Position numbers and translations under genes: made by a program. A DNA stretch of 64,000 nucleotides. It comes from Xanthobacteraceae bacterium. GTDB lineage: Bacteria > Pseudomonadota > Alphaproteobacteria > Rhizobiales > Xanthobacteraceae. This document shows, piece after piece, positions 16,185-24,712 of this stretch. The notes under the pieces were generated by a model that worked only from the letters and a program-made list of their open reading frames with translations, was not told the DNA's origin and did not search any database. Where the stretch lies: assembly GCA_022841625.1 (NCBI GenBank), contig JALHRD010000001.1:310001-374000 (forward strand), given 5' to 3'. The first letter of the stretch is position 1, and each line of letters starts with the position of its first letter.

Positions 16185-17567
16185 CTATTCGGCCGCCGGC
16201 CGCTCGACCGAATAGGCCTTGCTGCGCAGGGTTACCAATTCCTCGGCGGCGGTGGGATGCACCGCCATCACGGCATCGAAATCGGCCTTGGTGGCATTCA
16301 TTTTTACGGCGATGCCGACCAATTGGATCATCTCGCCCGCGTCCGGCCCCACGATGTGGCAGCCCAACACCCGGTCGGAGGCGCTGTCGACAATTAACTT
16401 AAAAAACGAACGGGTGTCGCGCCCGGCGAGCGTCGCCTTCATCGGCCTAAACGAAGACTTGTAAACGTCGACGCGCGCAAATCGCGCGCCGGCTTGCGTC
16501 TCGGTCAGGCCGATGGTGCCGACTTCCGGCTCGGAGAACACCGCCGTCGGCACATCGGCATGGTCGACCTTGGTCGGCTGGCCGCCAAACACCGTATCGG
16601 CAAAGGCGTGACCTTCGCGGATGGCGACCGGGGTGAGATTGATGCGATCGGTCACGTCGCCGACCGCATAGATATTCGGCACCGAGGTGCGCGAGAACGC
16701 GTCGACTTGGATCGCGCCTTTCGCCAGCGTCACGCCGGCCTTGTCCAATCCGAGCCCGACAATGTTCGGCTTGCGGCCGGTGGCGAACATGACGCAATCG
16801 ACCACGCATGACTGCCGGCCCGACAGCACGACATCGAGCCCGTGATCGACCTTCTCAACCGCGTCGACCGTCTGCCCGCAGACAATCTTAATGCCGCGCT
16901 TGGTCATCTCGGCGGCAAGGTGTTCGCGCACATCATTGTCGAAGCCGCGCAGGATCTGCTCGCCGCGATAAACCAGCGTCACTTCCGAGCCGAGGCCGTT
17001 GAAGATGCCGGCGAACTCGACCGCAATATAGCCGCCGCCCTGAATGACAATCCGCTTGGGGAGTGCGCGCAGATGGAATGCTTCGTTCGACGAGATCACG
17101 TGTTCGAGGCCGGCGATCTTGGCGCCGAAATGCGGCGCGGCGCCGGTGGCGACCAGGATATTGCCGGCGCGCACGGTCTTGCCCGACGCCACCAGTCGCA
17201 CCGTATGCCGATCCTCGATGACCGCCCGGCTCTTGACCGTCGTGACATTGGCACGCTCCAGATTGGCGGAATAGGCCGCTTCCAGCCGCGCTATCTCGCG
17301 GTCCTTGTTGGCAATCAAAGTCGCCCAGTCGAACTTGGGCTCCCCCAATGTCCAGCCATAGCCGGCGGCATCTTCGAACTCATCGGCAAAGCGTGATGCA
17401 TAGACCAGAAGCTTTTTCGGCACGCAGCCGCGGATCACGCAAGTGCCGCCGACGCGATATTCCTCGGCCACCATAACGCGCGCGCCATGGCCGGACGCAA
17501 TCCGCGCCGCACGGACGCCGCCGGAACCGGCGCCAATGACAAACAGATCGACGTCGAAGTCAGCCAT
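16185..17567 (-). CDS. gor: Glutathione-disulfide reductase
   Basis: FAD- and NADPH-dependent cytosolic enzyme that keeps glutathione reduced. The 460 residues contain the FAD-binding GAGSGGVRAA (12-21), the redox-active disulphide Cys43-Cys48 in GGTCVIRGCVPKK, the NAD(P) fold GGGYIAVEFAGIFNGLGSEV, the second FAD motif IYAVGDVTDRINLTPVA and the C-terminal catalytic His-Glu in HPTAAEE. Length is right for the family. The DUF2059 gene and rpiA stand upstream in the same direction, gor starting 38 bp after DUF2059 stops, so a single transcript is plausible. Glutathione use agrees with the GST-like genes elsewhere in the window. Confidence 0.95.
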   Translation of the reverse strand: MADFDVDLFVIGAGSGGVRAARIASGHGARVMVAEEYRVGGTCVIRGCVPKKLLVYASRFADEFEDAAGYGWTLGEPKFDWATLIANKDREIARLEAAYSANLERANVTTVKSRAVIEDRHTVRLVASGKTVRAGNILVATGAAPHFGAKIAGLEHVISSNEAFHLRALPKRIVIQGGGYIAVEFAGIFNGLGSEVTLVYRGEQILRGFDNDVREHLAAEMTKRGIKIVCGQTVDAVEKVDHGLDVVLSGRQSCVVDCVMFATGRKPNIVGLGLDKAGVTLAKGAIQVDAFSRTSVPNIYAVGDVTDRINLTPVAIREGHAFADTVFGGQPTKVDHADVPTAVFSEPEVGTIGLTETQAGARFARVDVYKSSFRPMKATLAGRDTRSFFKLIVDSASDRVLGCHIVGPDAGEMIQLVGIAVKMNATKADFDAVMAVHPTAAEELVTLRSKAYSVERPAAE

Positions 17568-17605
17568 GCCGGCGTCCGGCTTTCATGGTGTGCGGGCGCG
17601 GTGGA

Positions 17606-18136
17606 TTAGAGATCATGCCCGCGCTTTTTCATTTCGGCGCGGAACCGCTTAATCATCTCTTCGGCAAAGGCATCTTGCCAGTCCTTCAATGCACTCATCG
17701 CATTGTCGAAGATCTTCGGCTCGAGATCGATGACTTTCTTGCCGACCGCGCTCCGGTAGAACGCCGCGATCTCCTTAAGCTCGGCCTCCGTGAAACTCGA
17801 CGCATAGAGCCATGTGAGGTCTTTCATCATTTCCTCGGCACGCGGAAAAGCGTCCTTGCGCAGCACTGCGGCCACCGCATCCAAGTCTTTGCGCAGCGCC
17901 GGATTGGTCTGCAGGAACATGCCACGGACGCGCTCGATCACCCCGGGGATGACCGGCACGAACAGCGCTGCGGTTCCCTTCAGGTCGAGGATTTCCCGGG
18001 CGATCTTCGCGGCGGCCGGCGACGGCTCTTTCGTCTCGGCGAGCGCCGCTCCGGAAAAAACAATCACCGCCGCCGCCAGCACCAGCGCGCGGGCCGCACC
18101 GGCCATGACCTGGGTAAACTTGATAGTGGCAATCAT
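17606..18136 (-). CDS. DUF2059 domain-containing exported protein
   Basis: A 176-residue protein with an N-terminal signal (MIATIKFTQVMAGAARALVLAAAVIVFSG by position 1-29) and a helical DUF2059 domain with YASSFTEAELKEIAAFYRS and a GKKVIDLEP motif at about 120-145. An upstream frame reaches 18181, but AGGAG lies seven bases before the ATG at 18136, which decides the start. It sits between rpiA (41 bp upstream) and gor (38 bp downstream), all on the minus strand. The family is widespread in Proteobacteria and its function is unknown. Confidence 0.87.
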   Translation of the reverse strand: MIATIKFTQVMAGAARALVLAAAVIVFSGAALAETKEPSPAAAKIAREILDLKGTAALFVPVIPGVIERVRGMFLQTNPALRKDLDAVAAVLRKDAFPRAEEMMKDLTWLYASSFTEAELKEIAAFYRSAVGKKVIDLEPKIFDNAMSALKDWQDAFAEEMIKRFRAEMKKRGHDL

Positions 18137-18177
18137 GACCATACTCCTGTTGCGGTCGATAATTCTGTTAGCGGATT

Positions 18178-18876
18178 TCAAGACCGTTCGATCACCCGCA
18201 CACCCCCGCTGCCCGCGAGAATGGCTACCGTCGCGAGCCCGATAAACAAACCATGCTCGATGACGCCGGGAATCGCCGACAGACGCGCTGCCAATGCCTT
18301 CGGATCCGCGATCCGTTGCAGCGCCCCGTCCAAAATCCAGTGCCCGCCATCCGTGACGAAAGCGTGGCCATTACTTGTCTGCCGCAGGGTCGCTTCTGCC
18401 GGCGAGCCGGTGGCGGCAAACGCGGCTTCAACCGCCCGGCGGGTCGCTTGCAGCCCAAATGGCTCGACCTCGACCGGCAATGGGAAGCGACCGAGCACCG
18501 ACACCCATTTCGATTCATCGGCGATGACAATCATGCGCGCGGACGCCGCCGCGACAATCTTTTCGCGCAGCAGCGCGCCGCCGCCGCCCTTGATCAGGCT
18601 CAGATCGGGCGCGATTTCGTCGGCGCCATCCACGGTCAAATCCAGTTCGGGCGTCCGGTCCAGGGTCGACAAGGGCACGCCATATTGCTCGGCATCGCGC
18701 CGCGTGGCGTCCGAGGTCGGAACGCCGACAACCTTAAGGCCGTCGCGCACGCGCTGCCCCAGGAGTTCGACAAAAAGCTTTGCCGTGGAGCCGCTGCCGA
18801 GCCCCAGCCGCATCCCGGCGGTAACGAATCCAAGGGCGCGCGCGGCCGCGGCTCGTTTCTGGTCTTCGATCGCCAT
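18178..18876 (-). CDS. rpiA: Ribose-5-phosphate isomerase A
   Basis: Interconverts ribose 5-phosphate and ribulose 5-phosphate in the pentose phosphate pathway. The 232-residue product has [17 protein letters not shown] (substrate phosphate loop), [31 protein letters not shown] with catalytic Asp, Glu and Lys, and [16 protein letters not shown]. The [11 protein letters not shown] start at 18876 matches the usual family N-terminus; an ATG at 18906 would add ten residues and neither has a strong ribosome site. It is divergent from gph (19039), with about 160 bp between, and leads the rpiA-DUF2059-gor run. Confidence 0.94.
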   Translation of the reverse strand: MAIEDQKRAAAARALGFVTAGMRLGLGSGSTAKLFVELLGQRVRDGLKVVGVPTSDATRRDAEQYGVPLSTLDRTPELDLTVDGADEIAPDLSLIKGGGGALLREKIVAAASARMIVIADESKWVSVLGRFPLPVEVEPFGLQATRRAVEAAFAATGSPAEATLRQTSNGHAFVTDGGHWILDGALQRIADPKALAARLSAIPGVIEHGLFIGLATVAILAGSGGVRVIERS

Positions 18877-19038
18877 CGCCAAACCGGCCGTCCTCGCGTC
18901 TACCATTCCACTTTCTAGCTTAGTATCTAGCTTATCCAGCCTGTCCAGCGGCGATTGACCACCCCACATAGTGAATCGGCCCCGCGGCCCGCCGCGACCC
19001 TTGCCATCGCCAGCGCCGCCCGATAGCGATCCGCGGTC

Positions 19039-19713
19039 ATGGCCACCTCCCTCATTGTCTTCGACCTCGATGGTACGCTGGTCGATACCGCGCCCGATTT
19101 GGTCGCGACGCTCAACACCATTCTTGGGCGCGAAGATCTGCCGCCGGTCGCCTATGACGCGGCGCGCAACATGGTTGGCGGCGGCGCCCGGATGATGCTT
19201 GACCTCGGATTTCGGGCGGCCGGCCGAACCCTGTTGCCGGCCGCGCTCGACCAGATGACGCGCGACTTCATCGATCACTATGCCGCGCATATTGCCGATA
19301 ACTCGCTGCCATTTGAGGGCGTTGCGCCGACGCTCGATAACTTGGCCGCGGCTGGATTTCGGCTCGCAGTCTGCACCAATAAGCTCGAATGGCTGTCGCT
19401 GCGCCTACTCGATGCGCTCAGCCTCGCCAAGCACTTTAGCGCAATCTGTGGCGCCGATACTTTCGGCATCGCCAAGCCGAACCCGGAAATCCTGCATCGC
19501 ACCATCGCGCGCGCCGATGCGCGGGGCGGCGGCACCGTCATGGTCGGCGATTCGCGGACCGATATCGCGACCGCCCGTGCCGCCCAAATACCGATTATTG
19601 CAGTCGATTTCGGATATACCGATGTCCCGGTCAGCAGCCTCGCGCCGGACCGCATCATCAGCCGTTTTGCCGATCTGCCGGCGGCGATCTCTGGCCTGAT
19701 CGACGCCCGATGA
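19039..19713 (+). CDS. gph: Phosphoglycolate phosphatase (HAD family)
   Basis: Hydrolyses 2-phosphoglycolate, the product of Rubisco oxygenation or of DNA 3'-end repair, in the cytoplasm. The 224 residues show the HAD motifs in order: nucleophile [13 protein letters not shown] at about 10-22, motif II CTNK, a Lys in AKPNPEIL, and motif [19 protein letters not shown]. The cap lies between residues 20 and 85. The call as phosphoglycolate phosphatase instead of another small HAD phosphatase rests on overall similarity and neighbourhood with rpiA. Confidence 0.87.
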   Translation: MATSLIVFDLDGTLVDTAPDLVATLNTILGREDLPPVAYDAARNMVGGGARMMLDLGFRAAGRTLLPAALDQMTRDFIDHYAAHIADNSLPFEGVAPTLDNLAAAGFRLAVCTNKLEWLSLRLLDALSLAKHFSAICGADTFGIAKPNPEILHRTIARADARGGGTVMVGDSRTDIATARAAQIPIIAVDFGYTDVPVSSLAPDRIISRFADLPAAISGLIDAR

Positions 19714-19870
19714 CCTGTTCCGGTCGTGTGCCGGACGCAAAATAATCCACAGCCGACCACATCATCGCCACACTTGTGGGCGGTTGGTGGCGAATGCGGT
19801 GTAATAGGTGGGCGGTGGCAGTGTTGCTGTTGTGCATCTATCGCCTCGCTCATATGTTTGTTGGGGGCGC

Positions 19871-19890
19871 GAGACGGACTTTGCCGTCTC
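19871..19890 (+). promoter_or_regulatory. Perfect 7-bp hairpin in the leader of the lipoprotein gene
   Basis: GAGACGG and CCGTCTC pair around a six-base loop, ending 17 bases before the ATG at 19908, just ahead of the weak ribosome site GGTAGGG. It could influence translation or mark the end of an upstream transcript. No U-run follows, so a terminator role is unlikely. Confidence 0.4.
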
Positions 19891-19907
19891 AACGGTAGGG
19901 TAACAGC

Positions 19908-20462
19908 ATGCGCCGAGTTATTGCCGTTTCGGCATGTGGCTTCATTCTTGCTGCGTGTTCGATGTCGATGCCGGGGATGGATTTCCTCCGATCGGGTCCG
20001 ACCACCGAGGTTCTGCGCATTGAATCGGAACCGCCCGGCGCGGATGCGCGCACCGCGGAAGGCCAGTCTTGCCGGACCCCCTGCGAATTGACCATACCCG
20101 CCACGGGCGAAGTGGCGATTTCATTTGCGCTTGCCGGCTACAATCCACAGGTCGTGAGCGTTCGCGCCGAAGCGCCACCGGCCGCAAGCTATGCCGAGGG
20201 GGCGCCGCCGACCCGGATGCAGCCAAACCCGGTCTATGCCGAATTAATGCCGGCGGTCGCGCCGCGTCCGAAGCAGAAAGCGCCCCAGAAAAAGCGGGTC
20301 TCCGCGACGACCGCGACGCCGGACGCCCCACCAATGCGCGAAGCCCTGCCAGCGCGCGAAACGCCGCCGCCGCGGGTGGCGCAGCCCCAGGCGGCACCAG
20401 CGCCGGCGGCTGGCGGCAGCCTATCGGACTACCCCTGGCCGCCACCCCCGCCCCCACGTTAG
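19908..20462 (+). CDS. Proline-rich lipoprotein with PEGA-like domain
   Basis: A 184-residue protein with a lipoprotein signal: MRRVIAVSACGFILAAC, where LAAC is the lipobox and Cys17 the lipidation site. Residues about 34-72 (EVLRIESEPPGADARTAEG ... CRTPCELTIPATG) look like a PEGA surface-layer repeat, with two cysteines CRTPC. The second half is Pro/Ala-rich (PQKKRVSAT, PPPRVAQPQAAPAPAAGG) and ends SDYPWPPPPPPR, a likely extended spacer. Function unknown; anchoring in the envelope is inferred from the lipobox. It precedes moaA by 133 bp with no obvious link. Confidence 0.8.
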   Translation: MRRVIAVSACGFILAACSMSMPGMDFLRSGPTTEVLRIESEPPGADARTAEGQSCRTPCELTIPATGEVAISFALAGYNPQVVSVRAEAPPAASYAEGAPPTRMQPNPVYAELMPAVAPRPKQKAPQKKRVSATTATPDAPPMREALPARETPPPRVAQPQAAPAPAAGGSLSDYPWPPPPPPR

Positions 20463-20595
20463 TCGGTTAAGGACGCTCGCAAGCGGGGCACGGGGCTATG
20501 GACGCTTTGGCCGATATCCGTCAGACTTCTTAGATGACTAAGGCCACAAGAGCCGCAACAGGCATTTCCCGCCGCTGACCGGCGGAAAGGTTGCA

Positions 20596-21624
20596 ATGAC
20601 GCAGATTGTCCCGAACCACGGCATTCGTCGGCCGCTGATCGATCCGTTCGCGCGCGCCATCACCTATCTGCGCGTCTCGGTGACCGACCGTTGCGATTTC
20701 CGCTGCGTCTATTGCATGTCGGAAAACATGAACTTCCTGCCCAAGGCGGACCTGCTCACGCTCGAGGAACTCGACCGGCTGTGCAGCGCCTTTGTCGCGC
20801 GCGGCGTGCGCAAGCTGCGCTTGACCGGTGGCGAACCTTTGGTACGACGCGGCATCATGACCTTGTTCGCCTCGTTGTCGCGCCATCTGGCATCGGGCGA
20901 CCTCGAAGAACTGACACTGACCACCAACGGTTCGCAGCTTGCGAAATACGCGCCCATGCTCGCCGATCATGGCGTCCGGCGCGTCAATGTCTCGCTCGAC
21001 ACGCTCGATCCCGTGAAGTTCCGCGCCGTCACCCGCTGGGGCGAACTCGACAAAGTGCTGGCCGGCATCGACGCCGCGCAACAGGCGGGCCTGCGCATCA
21101 AGATCAATGCGGTGGCGCTCAAGGGCGTCAACGAGGACGAGATCCCATCGCTGATTACATGGGCGCATGGCCGCGGCATGGAACTGACCTTGATCGAAGT
21201 GATGCCGCTTGGCGACGTCGGCGAAGGCCGGCTCGATCAATACCTGCCCTTGTCGATGGTGCGCGCCCGCCTGGCGGAGCGGTTCACCATCGAGGACATC
21301 CCCTACCGCACCGGCGGCCCTGCCCGCTATGTACGCCTGGCGGAAACCGGCGGCACGCTTGGCTTCATTACGCCGCTCACCCACAATTTCTGCGAGTCCT
21401 GCAATCGGGTGCGGATCACCTGCACCGGCACACTTTATATGTGCCTGGGCCAGGAAGACGCCGCCGACCTGCGCGCACCGCTGCGCGCCTCCGAATCCGA
21501 CAACCTGCTGGACGCCGCCATCGAAGATGCGATCGCGCGCAAACCCAAAGGTCACGATTTCATCATCGACCGCCGTCACCAGCGGCCCGCCGTCGGCCGC
21601 CACATGAGCGTGACCGGGGGATAA
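20596..21624 (+). CDS. moaA: GTP 3',8-cyclase (molybdenum cofactor step 1)
   Basis: Radical SAM enzyme converting GTP to 3',8-cyclo-dihydro-GTP, first step of molybdopterin synthesis (with MoaC). The 342 residues carry the SAM [4Fe-4S] motif Cys33-x3-Cys37-x2-Cys40 in [10 protein letters not shown], the GGEP motif in [12 protein letters not shown], and the second cluster Cys266-x2-Cys269-x13-Cys283 in the segment starting CESCNRVRI. The C-terminus ends in GG, as required for activity in the family. No other moa gene is in view. The ATG follows a GGAAAGG ribosome site. Confidence 0.97.
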   Translation: MTQIVPNHGIRRPLIDPFARAITYLRVSVTDRCDFRCVYCMSENMNFLPKADLLTLEELDRLCSAFVARGVRKLRLTGGEPLVRRGIMTLFASLSRHLASGDLEELTLTTNGSQLAKYAPMLADHGVRRVNVSLDTLDPVKFRAVTRWGELDKVLAGIDAAQQAGLRIKINAVALKGVNEDEIPSLITWAHGRGMELTLIEVMPLGDVGEGRLDQYLPLSMVRARLAERFTIEDIPYRTGGPARYVRLAETGGTLGFITPLTHNFCESCNRVRITCTGTLYMCLGQEDAADLRAPLRASESDNLLDAAIEDAIARKPKGHDFIIDRRHQRPAVGRHMSVTGG

Positions 21625-21763
21625 TTCGAAGCGCGACGGCACCATTGCTTCGCACCTTTGCTTCGTGCCTTGTTGCTTCCCACCTTGGCCCCCACCGGCA
21701 AATAAGCGATATAAGACCCGCCCGAGCCGATGCGAAGCGCACGGCGGGTCAAGGGGTGCGCAC

Positions 21764-22303
21764 GTGGGCGGGCTGTTGCAGGCAAGCCGCATCATCGACG
21801 CGGTCAACGACCGGTTCGGTACGCTCGCCACTTGGCTTGTGCTATTGGCCTGCCTGGTTTCGACCGGCAACGCCATCAGCCGTTATGCCTTCGGCCTCAG
21901 CTCGAACGCCTGGCTGGAATTGCAGTGGTACATGTTCGCCGCCATGGTGTTTTTCGGCGCGCCGCATACGCTGCGACGCAACGAACATGTCCGCGTCGAT
22001 GTATTCTATAGCTCCCTTACCGAGCGCACGCGGATCTGGATCGACCTTGTCGGCATCGTCCTGTTCCTGCTGCCATTCTGCGCCGTGCTCATTTATTTCA
22101 CCTGGCCGTGGTTTCTGGAATCGTGGCGCATCGATGAAATGTCGTCCAATGCGGGCGGCCTGATCCGCTGGCCGGTGAAATTGATCCTGCCGCTCGGACT
22201 GACCTTGCTCGCCTTGCAAGGCGCGTCCGAACTGATCAAGCGCATTGCCGCACTCACCGGCCGTTCTCAGCTTGAACACCGCTACGAGACGCCGCTGCAA
22301 TGA
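21764..22303 (+). CDS. dctQ: TRAP transporter small permease (DctQ)
   Basis: The 179-residue small membrane subunit of a TRAP transporter for carboxylates. Four membrane segments are visible (TWLVLLACLVSTGNAISRY; WYMFAAMVFFGAPHTLR; WIDLVGIVLFLLPFCAVLIY; LILPLGLTLLALQGASELI), with the family motif RRNEHVRVDVFYS. The GTG start at 21764 is chosen because AAGGGG lies seven bases upstream; the open frame from 21665 has unlike sequence before it. It overlaps dctM by four bases (ATGA), so the two are translationally coupled. The receptor protein is not adjacent; the TakP-like gene at 29825-30916 is a candidate. Confidence 0.9.
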   Translation: MGGLLQASRIIDAVNDRFGTLATWLVLLACLVSTGNAISRYAFGLSSNAWLELQWYMFAAMVFFGAPHTLRRNEHVRVDVFYSSLTERTRIWIDLVGIVLFLLPFCAVLIYFTWPWFLESWRIDEMSSNAGGLIRWPVKLILPLGLTLLALQGASELIKRIAALTGRSQLEHRYETPLQ

Positions 22304-23733
22304 TCGAATTCGTCCGCAGCAACATGGCGCCCTTGATGTTTGCGGGCCTGATCGCATTCATGCTGCTCGGCTATCCGGCGGCGTTCTCGGTCGCAGCCGT
22401 CGGCCTGTTGTTCGGCGTCATCGGGGTGCAGCTCGGGCTGATCGAACCGAACTTCCTGGGCAATCTGGTCTATCAGGTGTTTTCGATCGTTTCGGACGAG
22501 CAAGGCGCGTTGCTGCTCGCAATCCCGTTCTTCACCTTCATGGGCGCGATCCTGGAACGCAGCGGCCTGGCCGAGGACCTCCTGGAGTCGATCGGACAAT
22601 TGTTCGCCGGCGTGCGCGGCGGACTGTCCTATGCGGTGATTCTTGTCGGCGCGATCCTCGGTGCCATCACCGGCACGGTCGCAGCCTCGGTGATTGCCAT
22701 CGCGGTGATCGCGCTGCCCTTGATGTTGCGCTACGGCTATTCCACCCGCCACGCCACCGGTGTGATCGCGGCGTCGGGAACCATCACACAACTCATTCCG
22801 CCGTCGTTGGTGCTGATCGTTCTCGCCAGCCAACTCGGCCAGCCGGTCGGCGCGATGTATGCCGGCGCCATCGGCCCGAGCCTCATTCAGATCGGGCTGT
22901 TCTGCGGCTGGGTGCTGATCGTCAGCCTGATCTGGCCCAAGGACGTGCCGGCGCTGCCGCCCGAAGCGCGCACGCTGCAAGGCTGGGCGCTCTGGATCAA
23001 GTGCCTGCGCGGAATCGTTCCTTCGCTCGGACTGATGTTTCTGGTGCTCGGCACGATCTATCTTGGGCTTGCCACGCCGACCGAAGCCGGCGCGATGGGC
23101 GCGACCGGCGCGTTGCTGCTCGCCGCCGCCAACCGGCGCCTGACCTGGCCGCTCACCTATCAGGCCATGCAGTCAACCATGCGCCTCACCGCCATGGTGG
23201 TGTTCATCCTGATTGGCGCGCGCGTGTTCAGCCTGGTGTTCCAGGGCGTCGGCGGCAAGACCTGGATCGAGGACTGGTTGACCGCGCTGCCCGGCGGGGT
23301 GATCGGCTTTCTGATCTTCGTCAACATCTTCATCTTCGTGCTGGCGTTCTTTCTCGATTTCTTCGAGATCGCCTTCATTGTCATTCCGTTGCTGGCGCCG
23401 GTCGCCGCCAAGCTCGGGATCGACCTGGTTTGGTTTGGCGTGATGATTGGCGCCAATATCCAGACCAGCTTCATGCATCCGCCATTCGGCTTTGCATTGT
23501 TCTATTTGCGCGGGGTGGCGCCGCCCTCGGTGCGAACCAGCGACATCTATTGGGGCGCCGTGCCATGGGTCATGCTGCAGTTGGTGCTGGTGGCGATCCT
23601 GATCTTCTGGCCGCAGTCGGTGACCTATTGGGTCGACCGCGGCCCCAAGGTCGATCCGTCAAAGGTCAGGATCGAACTGCCGATGCCGGACTTGCCGCCG
23701 CTGCCGCCGATCCAGCTTGATCCGGCGCGGTGA
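22300..23733 (+). CDS. dctM: TRAP transporter large permease (DctM)
   Basis: The 477-residue large subunit, which moves the substrate with sodium across the inner membrane. About 12-13 membrane segments are visible, with the family signatures GAILGAITGTVAASVIAIAV by composition, IAASGTITQLIPPSLVLIV, ATPTEAGAMGATGALL and NIQTSFMHPPFGFALFYLRG. The proline-rich C-terminal tail (MPDLPPLPPIQLDP) is an extension after the last helix. It shares the ATGA overlap with dctQ and ends about 30 bases before a terminator hairpin that belongs to the opposite strand. Substrate class (2-oxo or other carboxylate) is inferred from the TakP-like receptor nearby. Confidence 0.93.
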   Translation: MIEFVRSNMAPLMFAGLIAFMLLGYPAAFSVAAVGLLFGVIGVQLGLIEPNFLGNLVYQVFSIVSDEQGALLLAIPFFTFMGAILERSGLAEDLLESIGQLFAGVRGGLSYAVILVGAILGAITGTVAASVIAIAVIALPLMLRYGYSTRHATGVIAASGTITQLIPPSLVLIVLASQLGQPVGAMYAGAIGPSLIQIGLFCGWVLIVSLIWPKDVPALPPEARTLQGWALWIKCLRGIVPSLGLMFLVLGTIYLGLATPTEAGAMGATGALLLAAANRRLTWPLTYQAMQSTMRLTAMVVFILIGARVFSLVFQGVGGKTWIEDWLTALPGGVIGFLIFVNIFIFVLAFFLDFFEIAFIVIPLLAPVAAKLGIDLVWFGVMIGANIQTSFMHPPFGFALFYLRGVAPPSVRTSDIYWGAVPWVMLQLVLVAILIFWPQSVTYWVDRGPKVDPSKVRIELPMPDLPPLPPIQLDPAR

Positions 23734-23764
23734 TGGAATTCGCAAGATCCCGCCCAATAAAACA

Positions 23765-23787
23765 GCCCCGGACTTGTACTCCGGGGC
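23765..23787 (-). terminator. Rho-independent terminator of the minus-strand beta-barrel gene
   Basis: GCCCCGGA (23765-23772) pairs perfectly with TCCGGGGC (23780-23787) over a seven-base loop. Read on the minus strand it is followed by TGTTTTATT, giving a U-rich tail. It lies about 40 bp past the stop of the outer-membrane gene at 23828. On the plus strand, after dctM, there is no T-run. Confidence 0.8.
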
Positions 23788-23827
23788 CACAGTCTATGAA
23801 ATCGCAATTGAAACGATCGTCAGGCCG

Positions 23828-24568
23828 TCACCACTTCCAGTTCAAACCGCCGCGAACCGTGGTCACGGTATGCGCGAAGCGGCTCCGGTAGGTGCTGGCA
23901 AAGGTGCCCGGCGCCCCATTGATGGTCCAGTCGCCAAAATCGGCATAAAGTCCCTCGATCTTGGCGGTCCAATTGCGCGTCAGCATGTGCTCAATGCCGC
24001 CGCCCACGGTCCAGCCGGTGCGCGTCTCGCTGCTATTGAATCTGCGCGGCACCGCCGCCGCAACATCCCAGGAATTCCTGAAGTGGCCAACGGCCAAACC
24101 GCCGGTCACATAGAAGAGCGACGATGCAGTGGCCACACCAATTCGGCCACGGACAGTTGCGGACCAATTGAGCTCAGTCGTCGCTGCACCGGTACCAAAG
24201 AGGCCTGGCAAAGTAGCGCCTGCCTTGCCGTCGACCCAGTTCAAGTCAGCTTCGAGGCCATAGACAATATTGCCCGACTGCCAATTATAGCCAAACTGAC
24301 CGCCGAATGTGAAACCAGCCTTGTTCGGCGACCAGAACGGCGCCCCGGCTGCAAATAGCCATTGGCAACATGTCGGATCGCCAAGATCGGAAAACTTAGC
24401 CCGGTTCCAAGCGACGCCGCCATTAACGCCGATATATGCCCCGGCCCAACTGGTTGCCGCCACCACACGTGCCGGCGGCGCCTTCATTCGCATGTCGGCG
24501 GCCGATGCGCCGGCAGTCAGTGCGACGCTCGACACAGTCACAAGCATCGCTCTATGTATGGCTTTCAC
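23828..24568 (-). CDS. Outer-membrane beta-barrel protein (Omp25/Omp31-like porin family)
   Basis: A 246-residue protein with a signal peptide ending GASAADMRMKAPP, the AAD-plus-K/P junction common in rhizobial small outer-membrane proteins. It continues with WAGAYIGVNGGVAWNRAKF, FGGQFGYNWQ, GLEADLNWVDGK, TVRGRIGV, YVTGGLAVG, WTVGGGIEHML, AKIEGLYADFG and ends VRGGLNWKW, a C-terminal aromatic as needed for barrel assembly. These are the strands of an eight-stranded barrel. A GTG at 24568, after a GGGGG run, is chosen as start; the longer frame to 24694 has unlike residues. Structural/porin role inferred. It has its own terminator. Confidence 0.88.
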   Translation of the reverse strand: MKAIHRAMLVTVSSVALTAGASAADMRMKAPPARVVAATSWAGAYIGVNGGVAWNRAKFSDLGDPTCCQWLFAAGAPFWSPNKAGFTFGGQFGYNWQSGNIVYGLEADLNWVDGKAGATLPGLFGTGAATTELNWSATVRGRIGVATASSLFYVTGGLAVGHFRNSWDVAAAVPRRFNSSETRTGWTVGGGIEHMLTRNWTAKIEGLYADFGDWTINGAPGTFASTYRSRFAHTVTTVRGGLNWKW

Positions 24569-24712
24569 GACGACCCCCGGACAGCGTAACGATTCCACTT
24601 TATTATCATACCGCAGGGACGATTGCTGTTGCGGGCCAGCAACATGTGGAAAATTTCGCGGTCGAACGAAGCCTCCTTCGCGTAGTGCCTTCAAATCAAA
24701 AGTTCAATTTTT

